Part shown: in pieces, positions 1 to 5,090 of the stretch
How the letters are laid out: each line of letters starts with the position of its first letter
Numbering within the stretch: the first letter of the stretch is position 1
From: Candidatus Solincola jinzensis
GTDB lineage: Bacteria > Actinomycetota > Geothermincolia > Geothermincolales > RBG-13-55-18
Length of the DNA: 5,636 nucleotides
Direction of reading: 5' to 3'
NCBI GenBank assembly: GCA_015711875.1
Contig: JACVJG010000226.1
Coordinates: 1-5,636 of the forward strand
The notes under the pieces: generated by a model
What the model saw: only the letters and a program-made list of their open reading frames with translations
Database searches by the model: none
Told to the model about the DNA's origin: nothing
Program-made: the position numbers and the translations under genes

Positions 1-921
1 TGGCGGGCATGAAAACTTTTATGGCTCTGTTTACGGTTTTAACGCGGCTTGCGCGTACTGCACCGTCTCCCTTTGCGCATGACATCCTGCTTTTCTCCTC
101 CCCGTTTATCGTTCTGAATATCTTTCCTTTCGCTTTTCTATTTTCTATTAGCGCCACAACAGCGTCAGAAGCGAGGCCGGTGATCGAGAACGACATTCTG
201 GTCGCGAGACCTGGAAACCCTGTGCTGGCCTATATAAAAAGCAACGCTGAGAATCGATTTACCCCCTGGAACGGCTTCCTTTCTGGACCTCTGCACTATC
301 CCGCCCGAGAACGCCTTAGAATCACTGTACGCACGTGTATTCACAGTGCCCTTGGTCGATTTATATGCAATTGCTCTTGTATTTACCGTTGGAACAAGGC
401 GGTTTCCTTGCGTGGAATGTCTTCTTTTCGCGGCGGTCAACAGTACGGGGAGCAGGAAGCCTGTAGGCAGGGGTGCGATGCTGGAAGTGCTTTTGTCTGC
501 CCCTATGCCCTTTCCCTGTTCCTCGTTTTGATCCCTCGACATGGATTCCACCCGCCTGCTCAAGCCCTCGGGAATGAAATCTATGTTTCTATATGCACAT
601 TATAGAACTTCGCTTGTTTTCGAGTGAATATGACCATGCACGGTCCAACGGAACCGTTCACGGGTGATCGCGCTGGAGCTTTTTTCAGGGCAAAACCATA
701 GAGAGCGGTGGAAGCCCACGGTTAATACACATACCGACTGCGTCTTCAGGCTTGATTCCGTTTTCGCATTAGCCTCGAGATCAGGCATTAGGACAAACGG
801 TGCTTGCCCCGACAACGTCAACAAGCAGAAAAACCACATGGGCGGGATTATGCTATGGGCCTTTCCAGCCTTAATGGCGCCTGAAATCCCTTGATGGCAG
901 GCGACCCTAAAAAAGAAGCGG
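1..921. other. Gene-free lower-G+C region
   Basis: No convincing gene is visible over about 0.9 kb. Base composition is near 50% G+C by eye (30 of 60 at 1-60), clearly below the genes to the right. The longest open frame (9-605, plus, also open to the left edge) has no ribosome binding site in view, no strong third-position G+C preference and no recognisable motif. Its Phe-rich early part comes from pyrimidine-rich DNA at about 80-150. Minus-strand frames at 165-563 and 600-941 are equally unconvincing. The region holds three degenerate copies of an 18-base motif (331-348 minus, 373-390 minus, 717-734 plus) and an inverted repeat CACTGT/ACAGTG at 323-348. It may be a decayed gene, a long regulatory or 3' region, or inserted DNA. 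The sequence alone does not decide. Confidence 0.5.
323..348. repeat. Imperfect inverted repeat CACTGT-N14-ACAGTG
   Basis: CACTGT at 323-328 is the reverse complement of ACAGTG at 343-348. The spacer contains a central CACGTG hexamer, so the whole stretch is roughly two-fold symmetric. It lies in gene-free DNA and overlaps one copy of the degenerate motif described for this region. It could be a protein-binding site or chance, and no gene start nearby supports an operator role. Confidence 0.3.
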
Positions 922-932
922 CTAGCCCAGCC
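906..932 (-). terminator. Weak intrinsic terminator candidate after the mutase small subunit
   Basis: On the minus strand a short GGCT / AGCC stem with a 5-base loop spans the stop codon. It is followed after two bases by CTTCTTTTTT. The U-rich tract is good, but the stem is only 4 bp. This is therefore a weak candidate for ending transcription of the small-subunit gene. Confidence 0.3.
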
Positions 933-1320
933 TTTCCTCAAGGAAGGAGACGATGTCGGAGATGGGGGTGCCGGGGGTGAATATCTCCGCCACCCCCATG
1001 CGCTTGAGCTCCTCGGCGTCGTCCTCGGGGATGATCCCCCCGCCGAAGACCATGATGTTGTCCCCGCCCTTTTCCTTGAGGAGCTCCATTACGCGGGGGA
1101 AGAGGGTCATGTGGGCGCCGGAGAGGATGGAGAGCCCGACGGCGTCCACGTCCTCCTGGATGGCCGACTCGGCTATCTGCTCCGGGGTCTGGTGCAGGCC
1201 GGTGTAGATGACCTCGTAGCCGGCGTCGGCCAGGCCGCGGGCCACCACCTTGGCCCCGCGGTCGTGGCCGTCGAGACCCGGCTTGGCCACCAGTATGCGC
1301 AGCGCCTTGCTTGTAGCCAT
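922..1320 (-). CDS. icmB: B12-binding small subunit of acyl-CoA mutase (isobutyryl/methylmalonyl-CoA mutase type)
   Basis: This 132-residue protein is a stand-alone cobalamin-binding domain, the small subunit of a split adenosylcobalamin-dependent acyl-CoA mutase. All base-off/His-on B12 motifs are visible: Lys13, then DGHDRG at 17-22 with Asp17 and the cobalt-ligating His19, S-I-L at 64-66, and the Gly-rich FGGGIIP at 92-98. Spacings match Propionibacterium mutase (Lys604, Asp608, His610, Ser655, Gly685). The length fits characterised separate small subunits (IcmB is about 136 residues). The start at 1320 is chosen because AGGAGT lies 6 bases upstream and the protein begins with the usual short lead into the first strand. 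A frame extending to 1461 adds 47 unrelated residues and is rejected. It must pair with a large subunit lacking this domain, and the one at 2761-4398 fits. The symbol is inferred from that subunit's active site. mcmA2/mutB C-terminal domain is the alternative name. Confidence 0.93.
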   Translation of the reverse strand: MATSKALRILVAKPGLDGHDRGAKVVARGLADAGYEVIYTGLHQTPEQIAESAIQEDVDAVGLSILSGAHMTLFPRVMELLKEKGGDNIMVFGGGIIPEDDAEELKRMGVAEIFTPGTPISDIVSFLEERLG

Positions 1321-1326
1321 AGCGGT

Positions 1327-1332
1327 ACTCCT
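1327..1332 (-). promoter_or_regulatory. Ribosome binding site fixing the small-subunit start
   Basis: AGGAGT on the minus strand lies 6 bases before the ATG at 1320. It decides the short start over the in-frame upstream ATG at 1461. Confidence 0.8.
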
Positions 1333-1490
1333 GCACCTCTTTTTTAATCCATAGTCATGCCAATAATATAGCCTAACAGCGGCATGGTTGTGACCAAGAT
1401 CTCCGTTATTTCGTATCTCTCCAAGGCGGTTGAGCGTGAAAGGGAATGCCGTCATGTCCATTCCGTTGTTCTAAATCGCCGGTTTGGAAG

Positions 1491-1510
1491 GACACGCGCA
1501 TGCGCGTGTC
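1491..1510. promoter_or_regulatory. Perfect 20-bp palindrome, candidate operator
   Basis: GACACGCGCA is followed directly by its exact reverse complement TGCGCGTGTC, with no spacer. It sits between two divergently transcribed genes, 171 bases from the small-subunit start and 204 bases from the DUF89 start. A site without a loop is better suited to a dimeric DNA-binding protein than to an RNA hairpin. Bases 1492-1509 also alternate strictly purine-pyrimidine, which can favour Z-DNA under supercoiling. The regulator, if any, is unknown. Confidence 0.5.
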
Positions 1511-1689
1511 AAGTGCCGCACCCTGCGCGGACCTTCCCGGCCCCATCTTCGCCTCGCCATTCCCGCGAGCCATATCCACAGCGGCTGACGACCTGGCGGA
1601 ACGGTGACGTTGAGCCCTCACGGTCACGGCCGTTAACCCTTGGAAAACAACCGTGGCGGCAATCAGGAGCCCATGCGGGCAGCATGGTC

Positions 1690-1695
1690 TATAAT
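1690..1695 (+). promoter_or_regulatory. Possible -10 box of the DUF89 gene
   Basis: TATAAT is a perfect match to the sigma70-type -10 hexamer, in otherwise G+C-rich DNA 18 bases before the ATG. No recognisable -35 lies 16-18 bases upstream. Transcription would begin near 1702, leaving a very short leader that contains the GGAGG site. It is plausible but unproven. Confidence 0.35.
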
Positions 1696-1701
1696 GCCCC
1701 C

Positions 1702-1706
1702 GGAGG
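1702..1706 (+). promoter_or_regulatory. Ribosome binding site fixing the DUF89 start
   Basis: GGAGG lies 7 bases before the ATG at 1714. It supports that start over far-upstream in-frame ATGs at 1384 and 1684. Confidence 0.8.
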
Positions 1707-1713
1707 TTGTGCC

Positions 1714-2577
1714 ATGAGGATGTACCCCGAATGCATGCCCTGCATGATGGAGCAGGCGCGGCGGGCGGCCCGCCTGAGCGGCCTGGAGGGCGACGCCCTG
1801 CAACGGGCCATGCGCGAGACCGAGGCCCTGCTGCGGGACCTGGACCCCGCCTTGAGCCCGCCAGCCGCGGCGGAGTTCTTCTACGGCCGCATCAAGGAGC
1901 TGTCCGGGGTGGAGGACCCCTATCGGGCGCTTAAATCCGAGAGCAATGCCGCCGCCCTGGAACTGCTGCCGGGGCTGCGCCGCGAGGCGGCGTCCTCCCC
2001 TGACCCCCTCGGCTTCGCCCTGCGGGCGGCGGTGGCGGGTAACATCATCGACTTCGGGGCGCGCGGCGGTCCGGGCGACCTCGAGGAGAACCTGCGCCGG
2101 GTGCTGCGCGAGGACCTCTTCGTGGATCACGTCGAACTGCTAAGGGAGGATCTGGAAAAAGCTTCGTCCGTGCTGCTCATCTGCGACAACGCGGGGGAGG
2201 TCGTGCTCGACCGCCTGCTGTGCGAGGTGCTCCGCGGCCTCTACCCGAGCCTGGCCCTGACCGCCGCGGTGCGTGGCGGGCCCATGATCAACGACGCCAC
2301 CCTGGAGGACGCGGCGGAGGCGGGACTGGATTCCGCGTGCCGCGTGATCACCACGGGGACCGCGCTGGCCGGCGTGGACCTGGAGAGAAGCGCCCGCGAA
2401 TTCCGGGAGGCCTTCCTCTCCGCCGACGTCATCCTGGCCAAGGGACAGGGCAACTTCGAGACCCTCGACGCGAGGGAAGAGAACATCTACTTCCTCTTCC
2501 AGGTGAAGTGCGACTGCGTCTCCCGCCTGCTCGAGGCGGAGAAGGGCTCCGCCCTGGTCATGTCCCTCCGCGCCTGA
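1714..2577 (+). CDS. DUF89 / ARMT1-like metal-dependent phosphatase (stand-alone prokaryotic type)
   Basis: This 287-residue protein belongs to the DUF89 family, whose characterised members are metal-dependent phosphatases implicated in hydrolysing damaged or surplus phosphometabolites. Visible hallmarks, in order: an N-terminal Cys pair (Cys7, Cys10) in the context YPECMPC, typical of stand-alone archaeal/bacterial members; the metal-binding CDNAGE at 157-162 (Asp158, Asn159); RGGPMINDATLED at 187-199 with a further conserved Asp194; and KGQGNFETL at 243-251. A KCDC motif at 265-268 is near the C-terminus, where the family usually has a KC pair. The length is normal and no signal peptide or membrane segment is seen. 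The start follows a GGAGG site, and an alternative ATG two codons later is equally possible. It is transcribed alone, diverging from one mutase subunit gene and converging on the other. Its natural substrate cannot be read from the sequence. A link to CoA metabolism is only suggested by location and by the phosphopantetheine phosphatase activity of the DUF89 domain in pantothenate-kinase fusion proteins. Confidence 0.9.
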   Translation: MRMYPECMPCMMEQARRAARLSGLEGDALQRAMRETEALLRDLDPALSPPAAAEFFYGRIKELSGVEDPYRALKSESNAAALELLPGLRREAASSPDPLGFALRAAVAGNIIDFGARGGPGDLEENLRRVLREDLFVDHVELLREDLEKASSVLLICDNAGEVVLDRLLCEVLRGLYPSLALTAAVRGGPMINDATLEDAAEAGLDSACRVITTGTALAGVDLERSAREFREAFLSADVILAKGQGNFETLDAREENIYFLFQVKCDCVSRLLEAEKGSALVMSLRA

Positions 2578-2655
2578 CTTATATCCCTCAGGCACGAGGC
2601 GACAGGTTGATCGAAAATCCAGATCTCGAAAAGGCAGACAATGCGTTTTCTCAGT

Positions 2656-2695
2656 AAAATATGGTAATTATTGGCATATTACTACCATTTTCTTC
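2656..2695 (+). terminator. AT-rich hairpin with T-rich tail after the DUF89 gene
   Basis: AAAATATGGTAAT (2656-2668) can pair imperfectly with ATTACTACCATTTT (2678-2691), leaving 2-base bulges, and TTTTCTTCT follows. This is a weak intrinsic-terminator candidate about 80 bases beyond the DUF89 stop. Its low G+C content makes it stand out from its surroundings, but the stem is AT-rich and imperfect. Confidence 0.35.
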
Positions 2696-2707
2696 TCGGT
2701 CATCCTA

Positions 2708-2764
2708 GCGGGGCCTGACCCCAGTGCCTCAGGCACCGGGCGGGGCCTGACCCCGGTGCCTCAG
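2708..2764. repeat. Two REP-like repeat copies with a 10-bp hairpin
   Basis: A 25-base unit occurs at 2708-2732 and 2740-2764. Each copy reads GCGGGGCCTGACCCC, then A (copy 1) or G (copy 2), then GTGCCTCAG, so they differ at one base. Within each unit GGGG and CCCC flank CCTGA. Across the pair, AGGCACCGGG (2731-2740) pairs perfectly with CCCGGTGCCT (2752-2761) around an 11-base loop. A third fragment, CCTCAGGCAC, occurs at 2586-2595. The second copy overlaps the TGA of the mutase large-subunit gene. The lack of a T-run argues against a standard terminator in either direction. Placement between convergent gene ends and the GGGGTCAGGCCCC core (minus strand) resemble repetitive extragenic palindromes, which in many bacteria are mobilised by REP-associated tyrosine transposases. 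Whether the unit is repeated elsewhere in this genome cannot be seen here. Confidence 0.65.
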
Positions 2765-4398
2765 AAGAGGGGCTTTTCGCGGTATTCGCCGAAGACCTCG
2801 CGCAGGGTGCCGATGATCTCGCCCTCGGTGCAGTAGGCGCGGGCGCAGTCGATGATGAGGGGCATGAGGTTGGCGTCCCCCCGCGCTCCTTCCTTGAGCG
2901 CCTCCAGGCTGGCGTCCACCTGCGCGGATGAGCGCGACGCCCGCAGCTCCGCCAGGCGCTGGCGCTGTTTCATCTCCACCACGGGGTCTATCTTGAGCAG
3001 CTCGATGGAGAGGGTCTCGTTCTCGTTCCGGTAGCGGTTAACCCCCACCACCACGCGCCGGCCTGACTCTATCTCCCGCTGGTAGCGGTAGGCGGCGTCG
3101 GCGATCTCGCGCTGGAAGAAACCCTGGTCGATGGCGGCGAGCACCCCTCCCAGCTCCTCGATGCGCCGGAAGTACTCCTCGGCCTCACGCTCCATGCGCT
3201 CGGTGAGGGCCTCCACGAAGTAGGAGCCCGCCAGGGGGTCGATGACGTTGGCCACCCCGGTCTCGTGGGCGATGAGCTGCTGGGTGCGCAGTGCGATCTC
3301 CACCGCCTTTTCGGTGGGCAGGGCGAGGGTCTCGTCCATGGAGTTGGTGTGCAGGCTCTGGGTGCCCCCTAGCACGGCGGAAAGAGCCTGGAAGGCGGTC
3401 CTAACGATGTTGTTCTCCGGCTGCTGGGCGGTGAGCGAGCAGCCCGCGGTCTGGGTGTGGAAGCGCAGCATCCAGGAGCGCGGATCTTTCGCTCCGTACT
3501 TCTCGCGCATGTGGCGGGCCCAGATGCGGCGGGCGGCGCGGTATTTTGCGATCTCCTCGAAGAAGTCCACGTGGGCGTTGAAAAAGAAGGAGAGCCTGGG
3601 GGCGAAGTCGTCCACGTCGAGCCCGGCTTCTATGCCCGCCTCCACATATGCGAAGCCATCGGCCAAGGTGAAGGCGAGCTCCTGCACCGCCGTGGAGCCC
3701 GCCTCGCGGATGTGGTAGCCGGAGATGGAGATGGTGTTCCAGCGCGGCACCTCGCGGGAGCAGAAGGCCAGGATGTCGGTGATGATGCGCATGGATGGCC
3801 GGGGCGGGAAGATCCAGCTCTTCTGGGCGATATATTCCTTTAAGATGTCGTTCTGGATGGTGCCCCCGAGCTCCGAGAAGGAGGCCCCCTGCTTCTCCCC
3901 CACGCAGAGATAGAAGGCCAGGAGCACTGCCGCGGGGCCGTTGATGGTCATGGAGGTGGTGATGTCGCGCAGGGGTATGCCCTCAAAGAGGGTCTCCATA
4001 TCCGCCAGGGAGTCTATGGCCACCCCGCAGCGACCCACCTCCCCCTCCGCGAGGGGGTCGTCGGAGTCCCGGCCCATGATGGTGGGCATGTCGAAGGCCA
4101 CCGAGAGCCCGGTCTGGCCCCGCTCCAGCAGGAACTTGTAGCGTCTGTTGGTGTCCTCGGCGGTGCCGAAGCCCGCGAACTGGCGCATGGTCCACAGCCT
4201 CCCCCGGTACATGGTGGTCTGCACTCCCCGGGTGTAGGGGTAGAAGCCGGGGTAGCCCAGGTCGCGTTCATAATCCAGGCCGGCGATGTCCTCGGGGGTG
4301 TAGAGAGGTTCCAGCTCCTGACCCGATACGGTGGTGAAATCCACATCCCTGAGGGGAGCTGGGTGATAGTGCTCCTCGTACCACTGTTTCTTGTCCAT
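2761..4398 (-). CDS. icmA: Catalytic large subunit of acyl-CoA mutase, isobutyryl-CoA mutase signature
   Basis: This 545-residue protein is the substrate-binding TIM-barrel subunit of an adenosylcobalamin-dependent acyl-CoA mutase. It ends where single-chain mutases continue into the B12 domain, which is supplied here by the gene at 922-1320. With a constant offset of 15 from Propionibacterium methylmalonyl-CoA mutase, the CoA contacts Arg67, Thr70, Arg72 and Ser99 and the catalytic Gln182, Tyr228 and His229 are kept. The two substrate-selecting positions differ: Tyr89 becomes Phe74 (MRQFAGFG) and Arg207 becomes Gln192 (KEYIAQKSW). Phe plus Gln is the pair known from isobutyryl-CoA mutase (Phe80, Gln198), so interconversion of isobutyryl-CoA and n-butyryl-CoA is more likely than methylmalonyl/succinyl-CoA. 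Tyr75, another CoA contact, is Gln60. Arg110 replaces the Tyr usual in G-Y-D-S-D. The start has GGAGGT 8 bases upstream. The gene follows cobO on the same strand after 182 bases, and its stop lies inside a REP-like repeat. Family assignment is certain; the substrate is inferred. Confidence 0.93.
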   Translation of the reverse strand: MDKKQWYEEHYHPAPLRDVDFTTVSGQELEPLYTPEDIAGLDYERDLGYPGFYPYTRGVQTTMYRGRLWTMRQFAGFGTAEDTNRRYKFLLERGQTGLSVAFDMPTIMGRDSDDPLAEGEVGRCGVAIDSLADMETLFEGIPLRDITTSMTINGPAAVLLAFYLCVGEKQGASFSELGGTIQNDILKEYIAQKSWIFPPRPSMRIITDILAFCSREVPRWNTISISGYHIREAGSTAVQELAFTLADGFAYVEAGIEAGLDVDDFAPRLSFFFNAHVDFFEEIAKYRAARRIWARHMREKYGAKDPRSWMLRFHTQTAGCSLTAQQPENNIVRTAFQALSAVLGGTQSLHTNSMDETLALPTEKAVEIALRTQQLIAHETGVANVIDPLAGSYFVEALTERMEREAEEYFRRIEELGGVLAAIDQGFFQREIADAAYRYQREIESGRRVVVGVNRYRNENETLSIELLKIDPVVEMKQRQRLAELRASRSSAQVDASLEALKEGARGDANLMPLIIDCARAYCTEGEIIGTLREVFGEYREKPLF

Positions 4399-4406
4399 TT
4401 TCCGCC

Positions 4407-4412
4407 ACCTCC
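4407..4412 (-). promoter_or_regulatory. Strong ribosome binding site of the mutase large subunit
   Basis: GGAGGT on the minus strand lies 8 bases before the ATG at 4398. It is a near-perfect Shine-Dalgarno sequence suggesting efficient translation. Confidence 0.8.
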
Positions 4413-4531
4413 CCTATGACACCCACCGTCACGAAAAACTCGCTCGCCTCAGCGGCGTCATGGAGCCAAAAATATTTCCCTTTCCAGGCCGCCGGTCTTT
4501 TCCCCATAGACCTGGTCAGTGAACGAGTTCC

Positions 4532-4544
4532 TTACCTGCGGTAA
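4532..4544. repeat. Small inverted repeat TTACC-TGC-GGTAA
   Basis: Perfect 5-bp arms surround a 3-base centre in the 182-base gap between the cobO stop and the mutase large-subunit start. With the nearby direct repeat at 4560-4580 it may mark a promoter or operator for the mutase gene, or form a small RNA hairpin. It has no T-run. Confidence 0.3.
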
Positions 4545-4559
4545 ACCATTCAGCGCCCA

Positions 4560-4580
4560 AGACACGTTCCCAGACACGTT
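4560..4580. repeat. Tandem direct repeat AGACACGTT x2
   Basis: AGACACGTT occurs at 4560-4568 and again at 4572-4580, a 12-base period of about one helical turn. It begins immediately after the cobO stop codon (minus strand) and upstream of the mutase large subunit. The GACACG core also forms the arms of the palindrome at 1491-1510 upstream of the small subunit. This is a candidate regulator site, with chance not excluded. Confidence 0.35.
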
Positions 4581-5090
4581 TCAGTACTCTATACCCTTCC
4601 GCATCTGCACGCCCTGCTGGTAATGATGTTTTACCTCGCGCACCTCGCTCACCAGGTCGGCCATCTCTATCAGCTCCGGGGGAGCGTACCTCCCCGTGCA
4701 CACCACCTCCATCTCCCGGGGGCAGGAACGGAGGAAGTCGAGCACCTCTCCCACGGGCAGAAGACCGTAGTCCATGGCCACGTTTATCTCATCCAGGATG
4801 AGCATGCCATGATCCCCCTCCGCGGCCACTTTTTTCGCCAGTTCAAAACCCTCGCGCGCCATGCGCAGGTCGACCTCCTCCGGGTCGCCTTTCCTCACGA
4901 ACTCGTCGCGCCCCGACATGACGATGGTGAAGCCCGGCAGGCACTTCTCGCAGGTGATGAGCTCGCCATAGGTGCGACCCTTCATGAACTGTATCATGAA
5001 GACCTTCATGCCGTGACCCAGGGCTCGAAGGGCCTGACCCAGTGCAGCGGTGGTCTTGCCCTTGCCGTCTCCCGTGTAAACCTGGATCAT
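4581..5090 (-). CDS. cobO: Corrinoid (cob(I)alamin) adenosyltransferase, CobO/BtuR family
   Basis: This 169-residue cytoplasmic enzyme transfers the adenosyl group of ATP to reduced corrinoid, producing adenosylcobalamin or its adenosylated precursor. The P-loop YTGDGKGKTTAALG begins at Tyr5, with phosphate-binding residues Gly7-Thr14. A Walker-B-like LILDEIN is at 97-103. TGRYAPPELIEMADLVSEV (132-150) and the C-terminal H-Y-x-x-G...KGIEY (156-169) are typical of the family. It lacks the N-terminal extension of the about 196-residue enterobacterial BtuR, as many compact homologues do. The ATG at 5090 overlaps the upstream zinc-ribbon stop as ATGA, with AGGTGA 4 bases before it, so translational coupling is likely. 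Its product is the cofactor of the mutase encoded next downstream, so a dedicated cofactor-supply role is a reasonable inference. Nothing shows whether it serves de novo synthesis, salvage or both. Confidence 0.92.
   Translation of the reverse strand: MIQVYTGDGKGKTTAALGQALRALGHGMKVFMIQFMKGRTYGELITCEKCLPGFTIVMSGRDEFVRKGDPEEVDLRMAREGFELAKKVAAEGDHGMLILDEINVAMDYGLLPVGEVLDFLRSCPREMEVVCTGRYAPPELIEMADLVSEVREVKHHYQQGVQMRKGIEY

Larger units (their letters stand above)
1321..1713. other. Divergent intergenic region between mutase small subunit and DUF89 gene
   Basis: This 393-base stretch separates the starts of two divergent genes, so it should hold the promoters of both. It contains ribosome binding sites at each end, a perfect 20-bp palindrome at 1491-1510, a consensus -10 hexamer at 1690-1695 and a smaller GTGAC/GTCAC inverted repeat within about 1600-1630. 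The part next to the small-subunit gene (about 1340-1380) is AT-rich and offers TATATT- or TATGGA-like -10 candidates on the minus strand, none with a good -35 partner. No small gene was found. The in-frame upstream extensions of both neighbours look non-coding. Confidence 0.6.

Noticed and set aside
165..563. 132-codon minus-strand frame with repeated TVNTRA and SRDQN peptides
   Set aside because: The repeated peptides come from the degenerate nucleotide motif and chance similarity. There is no start signal or homology signal.
9..605. 198-codon open frame on the plus strand with a hydrophobic, signal-like N-terminal part
   Set aside because: No ribosome binding site is in view, codon third positions are near 50% G+C unlike the real genes, there is no recognisable motif, and the hydrophobicity reflects pyrimidine-rich DNA. 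It was kept only as a remark on the region.
600..941. 113-codon minus-strand frame running out of the small-subunit gene end
   Set aside because: It overlaps the real small-subunit C-terminus in another frame and resembles no family.
1357..1367. 11-base ATTATTGGCAT (minus) shared with 2667-2677 (plus)
   Set aside because: Several 11-base matches are expected by chance between both strands of a window this size, and the match does not extend.
1321..1461. 47-residue N-terminal extension of the mutase small subunit
   Set aside because: The composition is unlike a B12-domain lead-in, and a good ribosome binding site exists directly before the ATG at 1320.
1384..1713. 110-residue N-terminal extension of the DUF89 protein
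   Set aside because: The family normally begins near the Cys-pair motif. GGAGG precedes the ATG at 1714, and the extension contains the palindrome and -10-like signal.
4399..4580. Cobalamin riboswitch upstream of the mutase large subunit
   Set aside because: No B12-box-like GCCACTG element or long structured leader was found here, nor elsewhere in the window.
5030..5045. GGGCCTGACCCAGTGC resembling the REP-like repeat core
   Set aside because: It lies inside cobO, encodes the conserved helix after the P-loop, and lacks a base of the repeat. Coincidental similarity is the simpler reading.
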